DNA of 64,000 bases from Flavobacterium sp. 83 (GTDB lineage Bacteria > Bacteroidota > Bacteroidia > Flavobacteriales > Flavobacteriaceae): assembly GCF_000744835.1 (NCBI RefSeq), contig NZ_JQMS01000001.1, forward strand, positions 3,596,001-3,660,000. Direction: 5' to 3'. Both the position numbers and the translations under genes were made by a program. How positions within the stretch are numbered: the first letter of the stretch is position 1; every line of letters begins with the position of its first letter. A model generated the notes under the pieces. It worked only from the letters and a program-made list of their open reading frames with translations. It was not told the origin of the DNA and made no database searches. Below are positions 16,483 through 25,871 of the stretch, one piece after another.

Positions 16483-17985
16483 ATGAAAAAATATTTATTC
16501 TTACTATTGACTGGCTTCACTTTTAGTGCTGCGCAATCACAAGAAATAACAGATGCAATGCGATACTCACAAGACAACTTGACTGGTACCGCCCGTTTTA
16601 GAGCTATGGGAGGCGCCTTTGGAGCACTTGGCGGAGATTTATCATCTTTAAATGTAAATCCAGCCGGTTCTGCAATTTTTTCTAACAATCAGATTGGCGC
16701 GACATTGAGCAATTATAACGTAAAAAATAATTCTAATTATTTTGGATCAACAACAACCGATAAAAATAATTCTGTTGATTTAAGCCAAGCTGGAGGTGTT
16801 TTTGTTTTTAAAAATCAGAATTCAAACAGTAATTGGAAAAAGTTTTCTGTAGCAGTGAATTATGATAATGTAAACAATTATAATAATTCAATATTTTCGG
16901 CAGGAACTAATCCAACCAACTCGGTTGACAGCTATTTTTTGAGTTATGCAAATGGAGTCCCTTTAAGTGACTTAAGAGATTCTAGTTATGGAAGCCTAGA
17001 CAATGGTAAACAGCAAGCTTTCTTAGGATACCAAGGATATATAATCAATCCGGTTACTACAAATTCTAATAACACAGAATACACTTCAAATGTACCTGCA
17101 GGTGGAAATTATTATCAAGAAAATACCACAAGCACTACGGGATATAACGGAAAATTATCTTTCAATGCAGCAACTTCATACAAAGACAGGCTGTATATTG
17201 GATTGAATTTAAACTCTCATTTTACCGATTACAGACAATCTACTAGTTTTTATGAAGACAATAGTGCTCCATTGACATCAGATTATACCGTTACACGATT
17301 GCGTTTTGATAATGAATTATACACTTACGGAACTGGATTTTCATTTCAAATAGGCGCTATTGCAAAAGTTACAAATGAAGTTCGTTTAGGACTGGCTTAC
17401 GAATCATCAACTTGGTATCACTTAAGTGATGAATTTTCTCAAAAATTGGTTGCTGTGAGTAGTGCTGCAAACCTACCTGACACGAATGATGTTGTTGATC
17501 CACAAATTACAAATGTTTATGCACCATATAAACTACAAACACCAAGTAAACTGACAGGAAGTTTTGCTTATGTTTTTGGCAAATCAGGATTAATCAGCAT
17601 TGATTACGCCATGAAAGATTATAGCAACACTAAATTCAAACCTGAAAATGATTCTTATTTCCGTGATGTAAACAGCTATATGAATTCTGTTTTAGATAAA
17701 ACGAATGAAGTAAGAGTGGGTGCTGAATACAAAATTCAGCAATTCAGCTTAAGAGCTGGATACCGTTATGAACAAAGTCCTTATAAAAACAAAACAACTG
17801 TTGGTGATTTAACTGGTTATTCAGGTGGTTTAGGATATAATTTTGGTTCAACCAAAGTTGATTTATCCTATTCAACAGCAAAAAGAAATTCACAACAAGG
17901 ATTTTTTAACCAAGGCTTTACGGATGGAGCCAAAATAAATTCAATTCATGATACAGTTTCTTTGACTTTATTATTTGAATTATAA
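16483..17985 (+). CDS. OmpP1/FadL-like outer membrane beta-barrel protein
   Basis: This 500-residue protein has a signal peptide (about residues 1-19). The N-terminal signature GTARFRAMGGAFGALGGDLSS followed by NPAGSA is characteristic of the OmpP1/FadL transporter family of Bacteroidota (often labelled hemin receptor). The rest is an alternating beta-barrel ending SLTLLFEL, with a C-terminal hydrophobic strand for barrel assembly. FadL proteins take up hydrophobic molecules; the real ligand is unknown. It follows the Gly/Tyr-rich lipoprotein gene and is closed by a strong terminator. Confidence 0.88.
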   Translation: MKKYLFLLLTGFTFSAAQSQEITDAMRYSQDNLTGTARFRAMGGAFGALGGDLSSLNVNPAGSAIFSNNQIGATLSNYNVKNNSNYFGSTTTDKNNSVDLSQAGGVFVFKNQNSNSNWKKFSVAVNYDNVNNYNNSIFSAGTNPTNSVDSYFLSYANGVPLSDLRDSSYGSLDNGKQQAFLGYQGYIINPVTTNSNNTEYTSNVPAGGNYYQENTTSTTGYNGKLSFNAATSYKDRLYIGLNLNSHFTDYRQSTSFYEDNSAPLTSDYTVTRLRFDNELYTYGTGFSFQIGAIAKVTNEVRLGLAYESSTWYHLSDEFSQKLVAVSSAANLPDTNDVVDPQITNVYAPYKLQTPSKLTGSFAYVFGKSGLISIDYAMKDYSNTKFKPENDSYFRDVNSYMNSVLDKTNEVRVGAEYKIQQFSLRAGYRYEQSPYKNKTTVGDLTGYSGGLGYNFGSTKVDLSYSTAKRNSQQGFFNQGFTDGAKINSIHDTVSLTLLFEL

Positions 17986-18008
17986 ATCCAAAAAAATCTA
18001 TATAAAAT

Positions 18009-18038
18009 CCGTTTCATAATTGTGGGACGGTTTTTTTT
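18009..18038 (+). terminator. Rho-independent terminator after the FadL-like gene
   Basis: CCGTTTCA, loop TAATTG, TGGGACGG (8-bp stem with two G-U pairs in RNA) is followed by eight T residues. Confidence 0.85.
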
Positions 18039-18060
18039 AGCCCTGATGGAAGTGAAAATC

Positions 18061-18079
18061 CTCCCGTTTTTTTCGGGAG
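18061..18079. repeat. Short perfect hairpin upstream of rimO
   Basis: CTCCCG, seven T residues, CGGGAG forms a 6-bp GC-rich stem without a following T-run on the plus strand. It may be part of the terminator region or a 5' element; I cannot tell. Confidence 0.4.
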
Positions 18080-18147
18080 ATTGTAACGTACAGCAGGAAT
18101 AGCTCCATAAAAAACACAAAGATTTATGGTCCTAAAAATAAATATTG

Positions 18148-18155
18148 TAATTTTG
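18148..18155 (+). promoter_or_regulatory. Putative rimO -7 element (TAATTTTG)
   Basis: It is an exact TAnnTTTG match 32 bases before the rimO ATG. No clear -33 element is seen. Confidence 0.5.
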
Positions 18156-18187
18156 CAAAATTCCCAAATTATCGGGATTCTAATGTT

Positions 18188-19501
18188 ATGAGAACGAAGT
18201 CTTTAAAAAAGAATAAAATCAACGTAATCACCCTAGGGTGTTCGAAAAATGTATATGACAGTGAAGTCCTGATGGGGCAACTTCGCGCAAGCGGTAAAGA
18301 CGTCACTCACGAAGCTCCAGAAGCTGAGGAAGGTAATATTATTGTTATTAATACTTGTGGATTTATTGATAATGCCAAGGCAGAATCAGTAAACATGATT
18401 TTAGAATATGCTGACAAAAAAGAACGAGGATTAGTAGATAAGGTTTTTGTTACAGGATGTTTATCAGAACGTTACCGACCTGATTTAGAAAAAGAAATCC
18501 CAAATGTGGATCAGTTTTTTGGAACAACTGAGTTGCCACAATTATTAAAAGCTTTAGGAGCTGATTATAAACATGAATTATTAGGAGAGCGATTGACTAC
18601 AACTCCTAAAAATTATGCCTATTTAAAAATTTCAGAAGGCTGCGACAGACCGTGCAGTTTTTGTGCGATTCCGTTAATGAGAGGAAAAAACGTTTCTCAA
18701 ACCATTGAGAAACTGGTAAAAGAAGCAGAAGGATTGGCTAAAAATGGGGTAAAAGAATTGATTTTGATTGCTCAAGATTTGACATACTATGGTCTAGATC
18801 TATATAAAAAGAGAAATCTTGGTGAGTTATTAGAAGCTTTAGTAAAAGTGGAAGGAATCGAATGGATTCGTTTGCACTATGCATTCCCTACTGGATTTCC
18901 AATGGACGTTTTAGAAATCATGAAGCGCGAGCCTAAGATTTGTAATTATATTGATATTCCGTTGCAACATATTTCAGATTCTATTTTGAAATCAATGCGT
19001 CGCGGAACCACTCAAGAAAAAACAACAAAATTATTAAAAGATTTCCGTGAAGCAGTTCCAGGAATGGCAATTCGTACGACTTTAATTGTAGGTTATCCAG
19101 GAGAAACTCAGGAAGATTTCAACATATTGAAAGATTTTGTTCAAGAAATGAAATTTGACAGAATGGGTTGTTTTGCTTATTCTCATGAAGAAAACACACA
19201 TGCTTACTTATTAGAAGACGATGTTCCTGATGCCGTAAAACAAGAGCGTGCTAATGAAATAATGGAGTTACAATCTCAAATTTCTTGGGATTTAAACCAA
19301 GAAAAAGTAGGTCAAATATTCAAATGTATCATTGACAGAAAAGAAGGTGGTCATTTTGTGGGACGTACTGAATTTGACAGTCCGGATGTCGATAATGAAG
19401 TCTTGATTGATGCTTCAAAACATTATGTAAAGACTGGTGAATTTGTAATGATAAAAATTATTGAGGCTACAGAGTTTGATTTATACGGTGAGCCTGTTTA
19501 G
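18188..19501 (+). CDS. rimO: Ribosomal protein S12 methylthiotransferase RimO
   Basis: This 437-residue radical-SAM enzyme adds a methylthio group to the conserved Asp of ribosomal protein S12. The N-terminal UPF0004 domain carries cluster cysteines (TLGCSKN, NTCGF, VTGCLSER). The radical-SAM motif is CDRPCSFCAIP (CxxxCxxC), and a C-terminal TRAM domain follows (about 370-437, ending EFDLYGEPV). The segment LGCSKNVYDSEVLMG separates RimO from MiaB. It leads a probable three-gene unit with the next two genes (gaps of 42 and 30 bases). Confidence 0.96.
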   Translation: MRTKSLKKNKINVITLGCSKNVYDSEVLMGQLRASGKDVTHEAPEAEEGNIIVINTCGFIDNAKAESVNMILEYADKKERGLVDKVFVTGCLSERYRPDLEKEIPNVDQFFGTTELPQLLKALGADYKHELLGERLTTTPKNYAYLKISEGCDRPCSFCAIPLMRGKNVSQTIEKLVKEAEGLAKNGVKELILIAQDLTYYGLDLYKKRNLGELLEALVKVEGIEWIRLHYAFPTGFPMDVLEIMKREPKICNYIDIPLQHISDSILKSMRRGTTQEKTTKLLKDFREAVPGMAIRTTLIVGYPGETQEDFNILKDFVQEMKFDRMGCFAYSHEENTHAYLLEDDVPDAVKQERANEIMELQSQISWDLNQEKVGQIFKCIIDRKEGGHFVGRTEFDSPDVDNEVLIDASKHYVKTGEFVMIKIIEATEFDLYGEPV

Positions 19502-19543
19502 ATTTGTAATATAGTTTTTGAAAACCTTTTTAAAATATTAAAT

Positions 19544-20011
19544 ATGAAAGTTGTTCCGTCTTTATTAGTAACCGCATTTATGTTATTATCAATTAATACT
19601 ATTTCTGCACAATATGGAAATAATGGTTATGGCGGCGGTGGTTATGGCCGAAATAGCTATGGAAGCGGCCGAATGAATAGCGGAATGGATCAAAATAGAA
19701 CTCCAGATAAACCAAGAGAAGTCCCAGTTGAAGAAACCGTAGGAAAAGTAATGGAAAGGCTAAAACCTGCACTTATACTTGATGAACTTCAAGAAATTGC
19801 TATTGCAAACATTTTAACAGAAAGTATTAAACAACAAGGAGTCATATTAAAACAAGATACCAATCAAAGTGATCAAATGAAAGACATTCAAATACTTTCA
19901 GAAAACACAGAAAGAAAGGTTGTTGAGTTATTGAATGATGATCAAAAAGAAAAATACAAGGTTTTTAAAGAAGAAAGTAAAAACCCAAAAAAATCAAAAA
20001 GGAACAGATAA
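19544..20011 (+). CDS. Small secreted protein with Gly/Tyr-rich N-terminus
   Basis: This 155-residue protein has a signal peptide (cleavage near ISAQ, residue 23) and a short Gly/Tyr/Asn-rich stretch (YGGGGYGRNSYGSGR, about 25-50). A mainly helical charged region (about 60-145) ends in a Lys-rich tail. The segment LNDDQKEKYKVF loosely resembles the LTxxQ-type ends of Spy/CpxP-like periplasmic chaperones, but I would not assign the family. It lies between rimO and an amidase gene and is probably cotranscribed with them. Confidence 0.75.
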   Translation: MKVVPSLLVTAFMLLSINTISAQYGNNGYGGGGYGRNSYGSGRMNSGMDQNRTPDKPREVPVEETVGKVMERLKPALILDELQEIAIANILTESIKQQGVILKQDTNQSDQMKDIQILSENTERKVVELLNDDQKEKYKVFKEESKNPKKSKRNR

Positions 20012-20041
20012 TTTTTTTGAATAAAAACGAAAAACAAAAGC

Positions 20042-20944
20042 ATGACTAAACATTTTCCAATTTTAATTTTAGTTATTCTAATAACTTCCTGTTCAACAAA
20101 TCCTTACAAAGCCAGTGAGAAAGTATACGATACAAAACTCAAAACATTAAAGGAAACTATTTCAGACAAAGAACCACATGCTTTGCCGTCTGTTCCGGTG
20201 ACGTCAATAAGTATTGATACTCTTTATGCAAAACAATTACATATTTTCAAAGATTCTATTTCAAAAATGGGCTCAACCCCTTTAACAAATGGAATTAATA
20301 CAGAATGGATAGGTACCGTAAATTTTAATTTACGAAAACCTAATTTCATAATTATACATCATACTGCTCAGGACTCATTGAAACAAACCATAACTACATT
20401 TACAAAAATTGAGTCACAGGTAAGTTCTCATTATGTAATTTCCGACAAAGGCAAAGTAGTTCAAATGCTAAATGACTACCTAAGAGCTTGGCATGCCGGC
20501 ATAGGATCTTGGGGGAAAAATACAGACATAAACTCTGCGTCAATAGGAATTGAACTAGACAATAACGGAACAAAGCCTTTTACTGAATTACAGATAAACA
20601 GTTTATTGGCACTTTTAACCAAACTGAAAAAAGATTACAACATCCCTGCTCAAAATATCATTGGCCATTCAGACATTGCTCCAACTAGAAAAAAAGACCC
20701 CAGTGCTTTATTTCCATGGAAAATTTTAGCAGAAAAAGGATTTGGAATTTGGTCTGATGAAATCTTAGAAACTGCACCAACCGACTTCAATGTAGAACAA
20801 GGTTTACGGATTATCGGTTACGATACAAAAAACCTTTCGGCAGCAATAACAGCATTCAAATTGCATTATATTCAATCTCAAGTTGATGGCATAATAGATG
20901 AAAACACTAGAAATATAATTTACTCGATATATAAGAAACAGTAA
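20042..20944 (+). CDS. N-acetylmuramoyl-L-alanine amidase lipoprotein (Amidase_2)
   Basis: This 300-residue lipoprotein (lipobox ITSC, Cys17) has an AmpD/AmiD-like Amidase_2 domain at about 100-225 that cleaves the amide between N-acetylmuramic acid and L-Ala. The likely zinc ligands are His106 (IIIHHTAQ), His209 (IIGHSD) and Asp219 (RKKDPS), with Glu171 in IGIELDNNG. A peptidoglycan-binding-like helical domain follows (about 250-298, QGLRIIGYDTKN ... VDGIIDENTR). Placement and domain order resemble E. coli AmiD, an outer-membrane amidase used in wall recycling. It ends the rimO transcription unit. Confidence 0.93.
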   Translation: MTKHFPILILVILITSCSTNPYKASEKVYDTKLKTLKETISDKEPHALPSVPVTSISIDTLYAKQLHIFKDSISKMGSTPLTNGINTEWIGTVNFNLRKPNFIIIHHTAQDSLKQTITTFTKIESQVSSHYVISDKGKVVQMLNDYLRAWHAGIGSWGKNTDINSASIGIELDNNGTKPFTELQINSLLALLTKLKKDYNIPAQNIIGHSDIAPTRKKDPSALFPWKILAEKGFGIWSDEILETAPTDFNVEQGLRIIGYDTKNLSAAITAFKLHYIQSQVDGIIDENTRNIIYSIYKKQ

Positions 20945-20967
20945 TTTATAAATTTAAAAGAAATAAA

Positions 20968-21008
20968 GAAATGGGCTTTTTGAAAGATTCAAAAAGCCCA
21001 TTTCTTTT
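20968..21008 (+). terminator. Strong terminator after the amidase gene
   Basis: It is a perfect 17-bp stem (arms 20968-20984 and 20988-21004, core ATGGGCTTTTTGAA) with a 3-base loop, followed by TTTT. Confidence 0.9.
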
Positions 21009-21349
21009 ACATTGTCTTACCATATTAATTTAAGGAAATATTTAAAGCAGTCTAAATCTTTAATTAACACTGTCAATAAACTGTATAGAACAATTACAAA
21101 AACATCCGTTCATTCTTTTTATTTGTAGACTTAAACGAAACAAAACTTATCACTACGTAGTCCTTTTGAAGTCAAGTATAGCTAACAGTTTTTAATGCTA
21201 ATTTTCTAGTTCTCTATATAATTTTTCTATCAAAAACCAAATGAACTGACAAAAACCATTATCAATAACTAATATTCCATCAAATAGCCTACTACAACAT
21301 ATCAGTTATCACTTAAATACTATCATTAAGAATCAATTTAGATCCAATA

Positions 21350-21389
21350 AAAAAAGCTGCCAAAATACTTTAAAAAGTATCTTGACAGC
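21350..21389 (-). terminator. Terminator after the BBP2 porin gene
   Basis: GCTGCCAAAATACTT and AAGTATCTTGACAGC form an imperfect 15-bp stem with a TAAA loop. On the minus strand it is followed by a T-run (A-run 21350-21355 on plus). Confidence 0.8.
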
Positions 21390-21418
21390 AAAAAAAAATA
21401 TTGTTTTATGTATTTTAA

Positions 21419-22468
21419 TTAGAAACTGTAAGTTGTTCCAAGTAAAAGATACGCATTAGAACTTGTTGGACTTGCATTACTATCCATAAATACATCTTCT
21501 GATGAAAGATCTACTCTTACCTCTGGAATAATTGTTAAGTTTCCAACTTTATAATTCAAAGAAAGTGTATTACCTACAATACTAGACCCACCTAGTGCAG
21601 AAAGAGTCACAGCAGCATCAGTTGCATCAAAATATTCTAATCTGTATGCTAAACTAAGATTGCTTTTTGGAGCATATGTAGCATATCCAATTAAAGCAAA
21701 CCATTTTTCATCATTTGCAGTTATTACATCATCATTAATTAAAGCATAAGTTCCATTAAAACCTAAAGAGAATTTATCAGAAATCTTTTTAGAAGCCACT
21801 ACATCAAATTGTGTTTTATTAACTGTAGTTGCAGGGTTTGAGCTACCTGAAGTTACATTAAAGTATACACTTCCTGAATCACCAACATACGCAACTTGAC
21901 CAATGAAAGTTTTTTGAGTAGAACCTGCCTCTAAAGCAGTTTTGAAATCAGTAGGATTAGTCACCCCTGCCATAAAACTTACTTTACCAGAAGTATATTG
22001 TGCTTTTACACCAGTATTAAAAAATGGTCCATTAGTAAACGCATATGACATACTGTAGTTTTTATTGTCCACAGCATCCAATAGTTCATACCCTATATGA
22101 GTACCAAAACTACCCGCAGTAACTTTAAATTTATCTGTAATTTCATAAGTGAAATTCAATTGTTTAATCATAAATGAACTTGCATTGTCATTATATGTAA
22201 ATTCTTTAGCTCTGTTTCCAAAACCTAAATCTACAAATACAGATGCTTTACCCATTTTATGAGATGCCTCAATAGAAGCCATTCCTAATTCAAATGAATT
22301 GTGAGAATTAGTAAAACTAGTTTTTCCATTACCTGCTAAATTAGCGAAATCATATTTATAATACATATCAGCAGAACCTCCAAAAGTTGTTGCTGGTGCT
22401 GGTGTATCTTGTGCAAATATCATGCTTGTCGTTAGTAAAATTACTAAAATGGTTAATGCTTTTTTCAT
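21419..22468 (-). CDS. OmpL-like beta-barrel porin (BBP2 family)
   Basis: This 349-residue outer-membrane protein has a signal peptide (cleavage around FAQ, residue 20). A porin-2-type barrel follows, seen from FGGSADMYYKYDF, the LGFGNRA region, TAGSFGTHIGYELLD with a nearby FTNGPFFNTGVKA, and a C-terminal strand ending LLLGTTYSF. BBP2 porins are general or weakly selective diffusion channels in Bacteroidota. It is a single gene between two terminators and a long upstream region. It lies just before the bicarbonate/carbonic anhydrase genes but on the opposite strand. Confidence 0.85.
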   Translation of the reverse strand: MKKALTILVILLTTSMIFAQDTPAPATTFGGSADMYYKYDFANLAGNGKTSFTNSHNSFELGMASIEASHKMGKASVFVDLGFGNRAKEFTYNDNASSFMIKQLNFTYEITDKFKVTAGSFGTHIGYELLDAVDNKNYSMSYAFTNGPFFNTGVKAQYTSGKVSFMAGVTNPTDFKTALEAGSTQKTFIGQVAYVGDSGSVYFNVTSGSSNPATTVNKTQFDVVASKKISDKFSLGFNGTYALINDDVITANDEKWFALIGYATYAPKSNLSLAYRLEYFDATDAAVTLSALGGSSIVGNTLSLNYKVGNLTIIPEVRVDLSSEDVFMDSNASPTSSNAYLLLGTTYSF

Positions 22469-23057
22469 GTTTAATTTAGTTTTAGTTATTAATCTGTTTT
22501 GGTATTACTCTGCTTAAATAGGTTAGAATATTTTTGATTTTACTCTTTATATAAATAAAAAATCAAAAAAAAAGTATCTAAAGTACTGTTGTTTTACGAC
22601 TCAAATACCATTTTCTTTTGGCGAATTTATTAACTTTTATTTTACTTGAATAATTAATAATTACTTTTTTGGCTGTTTTTGAGAAGAATTATTGATAACA
22701 GAAAATCATTACAGAATAATGGATATTCCATATTTTTACGCAACTATTTTAAAAATTTGATAATGTAAATTTTAGAACATACCCCTATTTTTTCATACAC
22801 ACATCCAAAAACAAGAAACAAAAAAGTCTTTATTTTCTAATTTTAGCTGAATAAAAACAATATACCCCCATATTTTTTAAGACAATTCTAATTAAATTAT
22901 ATTTATGGTTTTTAAAACTACATTATTATAGTATAGTAAAACATAAAGGTTACAAGGATTAAAACACTCATTCTATAAAAACCATGCAGATGTTAATTTT
23001 GTTTTAAAATTCATAAAATAACATTGATTTCATTTGTTAAATTATAATTTTGCGGCA
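22469..23057. other. Long divergent intergenic region before the SulP/carbonic anhydrase unit
   Basis: These 589 very AT-rich bases separate the minus-strand porin from the plus-strand small protein. Apart from the ATTG/TAATTTTG promoter at the right end, I see no ORF, tRNA or clear hairpin. Confidence 0.5.
23023..23052 (+). promoter_or_regulatory. Promoter of the small-protein/SulP/carbonic anhydrase unit
   Basis: ATTG at 23023-23026, an 18-base spacer and TAATTTTG at 23045-23052 fit the -33/-7 pattern. The -7 ends 5 bases before the ATG at 23058, so the mRNA may be leaderless. Confidence 0.55.
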
Positions 23058-23339
23058 ATGAAAGTAATCGCACAAATATTATTATTTATTTTTATTGCTT
23101 TTCTTTTGACACCAACAATTGTTAGTGCCATAGAGAAAAGTACAGATACTTCTATTTCCTACAGTTTTTTTGAAGAAGAACAATCACATAAGCAGATTAA
23201 AGCAATTTTTCATTTTGAAATGGCTTATGAAATAATCAATTTATCGGAGTTAACTTCAAGCCTCATTCTATCAGAAAATTTGTCTAAGCACGACATAATT
23301 GCTTCTTCTATATTTATTCCCCCACCCGACCAAGTTTAA
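23058..23339 (+). CDS. Small secreted or membrane-anchored protein of unknown function
   Basis: This 93-residue protein starts at the ATG of MKVIAQILL; an upstream TTG lies within the promoter. It has a hydrophobic signal segment (about residues 4-24, cleavage near VSA) and an acidic/amphipathic body. The C-terminus is IFIPPPDQV. I do not recognise a family. It precedes the SulP gene by 89 bases in the same direction, which suggests cotranscription and a possible accessory role in anion or CO2 handling (inference). Confidence 0.65.
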   Translation: MKVIAQILLFIFIAFLLTPTIVSAIEKSTDTSISYSFFEEEQSHKQIKAIFHFEMAYEIINLSELTSSLILSENLSKHDIIASSIFIPPPDQV

Positions 23340-23428
23340 TACAACATTGATTTTAAAATTTTAAAATCTAATTCTCACATTATAACAATGTGAACAAGTT
23401 CTTTGTATTCAATTTTCAGTAAGGTATT

Positions 23429-25084
23429 ATGACAAAAAAAATCAATCTTTTTGCTAACCTTAAATCCGATTTCGCATCTGGTTTAGTGGTTTTTTTGGTG
23501 GCGCTTCCATTATGTTTAGGTATTGCAATGGCTTCAGGCGCACCTTTATTTTCAGGGATAATTTCAGGTATTATTGGCGGAATAGTTGTGGGATATTTAA
23601 GCACCTCTAACTTAAGTGTCTCGGGACCAGCAGCTGGATTAACTGCTATTGTTTTAACTGCCATCACGGATTTAGGTGCTTTCGACGTTTTTTTAACTGC
23701 AGTTTTTATTGCCGGTTTAATCCAATTAGTATTAGGATTTATCAAGGCTGGAACTATTTCAAATTATTTCCCAACCAATGTAATTGAGGGAATGCTGGCC
23801 GGAATTGGAATTATTATTATTCTGAAGCAACTGCCCCATGCTTTTGGTTATGATAATGATTTTGAAGGAGATCAAGCCTTCTCTGAATTGGGAGGAAGCA
23901 ATACATTATCGGCATTACTGTCCGTTTTTAATTACATTCAATTGGGTTCCATTATTATTACACTACTTTCATTAGCAATATTGATCGCTTGGGATAAAGT
24001 TCCTTTTTTGAAAAAATTAAAATTAGTTCCCGGTGCACTTGTAGCCGTAATTATTGGTGTTGTTTTGAACGAGATTTTCATGTCATCTGGAAGCTCATTG
24101 GCTATAGCCAAAGAGCATTTAGTTTCGTTACCAGTTCCTACGTCACTTGATGAATTTAAACAAATAATTGTAACCCCTAATTTTTCTGGAATTACAAATT
24201 CTAAGGTTTGGGTTGTTGCCTTCACCATTGCTATTGTTGCTTCTATAGAAACATTATTAAGCATTGAAGCGGCTGACAGAATGGATATTCAAAAACGTTA
24301 TACTGATACCAATGTAGAGCTTAAAGCGCAAGGAATTGGGAATATGGTGAGTGCTCTTTTAGGTGGTTTACCTTTGACGTCGGTAATTGTACGAACGTCT
24401 GCAAATAGTAATTCAGGAGCTAAATCTAAAATGTCGACCATCATTCATGGTTTATTTTTATTGGTAAGTGTTGTAACTATCCCATTCATTTTAAATAAAA
24501 TTCCTTTAGCAACATTAGCAGCTATTTTACTGTTAGTAGGATATAAATTGGCTAAACCATCAACCTTCGTGCATTTCTGGAAAAAAGGAAAATATCAGTT
24601 TGTCCCTTTCATGGCTACTTTATTAGCAGTTGTATTTACCGATTTACTAAAAGGTGTTGCGCTAGGAATTATCATCAGTATTATATTTGTTTTGAGAGGA
24701 AACTTGAAAAGAGCTTATCATTTTAGAAAAGAAGAATATTCAGATGGAGATGTCATTCATATCGATTTAGCACAAGAAGTTTCATTCTTGAATAAAGCAG
24801 CAATTAAATCTACTTTGAATGATATCCCAGAAAACTCAAAAGTAATTATTGATGCTACAGACACTGTTTATATTGCGCATGACATTTTAGATTTAATCCA
24901 TGAATTTAAAACCGTCAGAGCAAAAGAGGATCATATAAAAGTGAAGCTTAGAGGATTTAAAAAAGCCTATCAATTAGAAAATAGCGAAGAAATCCCTAAC
25001 AAAGTTACGTTTGAACATTACTACGATGTTGCGAAAAGAAAAATGGTTCAAAGAGAAATCGCCTCAGAAGATTTAGTCAAATAA
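23429..25084 (+). CDS. SulP-family anion transporter with STAS domain (probable bicarbonate transporter)
   Basis: This 551-residue inner-membrane protein has the SLC26/SulP fold. The N-terminal signature is FASGLVVFLVALPLCLGIAMASGAP, followed by about 10-14 membrane segments to about residue 425, with the conserved AADRMD and GGLPLTSVIVRTSAN regions. A C-terminal STAS domain follows (about 440-540, IDLAQEVSFLNKAAIK ... VIIDATDTVYI). SulP proteins carry sulfate, bicarbonate or other anions. The carbonic anhydrase gene 63 bases downstream favours bicarbonate, as in the BicA-like type; that is inference from context. Confidence 0.9.
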   Translation: MTKKINLFANLKSDFASGLVVFLVALPLCLGIAMASGAPLFSGIISGIIGGIVVGYLSTSNLSVSGPAAGLTAIVLTAITDLGAFDVFLTAVFIAGLIQLVLGFIKAGTISNYFPTNVIEGMLAGIGIIIILKQLPHAFGYDNDFEGDQAFSELGGSNTLSALLSVFNYIQLGSIIITLLSLAILIAWDKVPFLKKLKLVPGALVAVIIGVVLNEIFMSSGSSLAIAKEHLVSLPVPTSLDEFKQIIVTPNFSGITNSKVWVVAFTIAIVASIETLLSIEAADRMDIQKRYTDTNVELKAQGIGNMVSALLGGLPLTSVIVRTSANSNSGAKSKMSTIIHGLFLLVSVVTIPFILNKIPLATLAAILLLVGYKLAKPSTFVHFWKKGKYQFVPFMATLLAVVFTDLLKGVALGIIISIIFVLRGNLKRAYHFRKEEYSDGDVIHIDLAQEVSFLNKAAIKSTLNDIPENSKVIIDATDTVYIAHDILDLIHEFKTVRAKEDHIKVKLRGFKKAYQLENSEEIPNKVTFEHYYDVAKRKMVQREIASEDLVK

Positions 25085-25147
25085 GACTTAAGAAAAACAC
25101 ATTTATTTTAAAAATAGATAAAAAATTAAATTTTAATTCTACAAAAA

Positions 25148-25783
25148 ATGAAAGATTTTTATACAAAAATATTAGACAACAATAAAGAATGGGTTGAAAA
25201 TTCGTTAGCCAAAGATCCAAATTATTTTCAAGATTTAGCCAAAGGCCAAACTCCACCCTTACTATGGATTGGCTGTTCAGACAGTAGAGTTCCTGCTAAT
25301 GAAATAATCGGAGCTAAACCTGGTGAAGTATTTGTACATAGAAACATTGCTAATATGGTCGTACACTCAGATATGAATATGCTAAGTGTATTAGATTATG
25401 CAGTTAATGTTTTAAAAGTAAAACATGTACTTGTATGTGGTCATTATGGTTGTGGAGGTGTTAAGGCTGCTATGGGAAATGACTCCATCGGTATTATTGA
25501 CAATTGGATCAGACATATTAAAGATGTTTATCGATTGCACGATACATATCTAAATTCAATTACTGATGAAACAGAACGCTTCAATGCTTTCGTTGAAATC
25601 AACGTAAAAGAGCAAGTTTTTGATTTAGCCAAAACATCTATTGTTCAGGCAGCTTGGAGAAACGGACAAGATTTAACGCTACATGGATGGGTTTACGGAC
25701 TAAATTCAGGTTTTGTAACTGATTTAAAAGTAAATATCAGTTCTGAAAAAGATTTAGATGAAGTGTATCAATTGAGATTCTAA
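25148..25783 (+). CDS. can: Beta-class carbonic anhydrase
   Basis: This 211-residue cytosolic enzyme interconverts CO2 and bicarbonate. The zinc ligands are Cys43 (IGCSDSRVP), His99 and Cys102 (CGHYGCGG), with the catalytic Asp45/Arg47 dyad. It resembles E. coli Can in layout and length. It follows the SulP transporter gene and ends in a strong terminator, so the two form a transport-plus-hydration unit that would supply bicarbonate to carboxylases in air-level CO2. Confidence 0.95.
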   Translation: MKDFYTKILDNNKEWVENSLAKDPNYFQDLAKGQTPPLLWIGCSDSRVPANEIIGAKPGEVFVHRNIANMVVHSDMNMLSVLDYAVNVLKVKHVLVCGHYGCGGVKAAMGNDSIGIIDNWIRHIKDVYRLHDTYLNSITDETERFNAFVEINVKEQVFDLAKTSIVQAAWRNGQDLTLHGWVYGLNSGFVTDLKVNISSEKDLDEVYQLRF

Positions 25784-25789
25784 AATAAA

Positions 25790-25818
25790 AAAAAATCGCC
25801 TCAGGGCGATTTTTTTTT
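25790..25818 (+). terminator. Terminator after the carbonic anhydrase gene
   Basis: AAAATCGCC, loop TCAG, GGCGATTTT with a long T-run. The A-run on the other side makes it usable for the convergent barrel gene too. Confidence 0.9.
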
Positions 25819-25871
25819 ATAATTTTTAAACTTTCCTATCAAAAGAAGACAGACCTTCTGATAGAAATAAA

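Larger units (their letters stand above)
20945..21418. other. Intergenic region between convergent amidase and porin genes
   Basis: These 474 AT-rich bases contain a terminator at each end (listed separately). The middle has no convincing ORF. A 10-base palindrome ACTACGTAGT at 21152-21161 is the only other structure I saw. Confidence 0.5.

Noticed and set aside
21152..21161. Palindrome ACTACGTAGT as an operator
   Set aside because: It lies between two convergent genes' terminators, far from any promoter, and is short enough to occur by chance.
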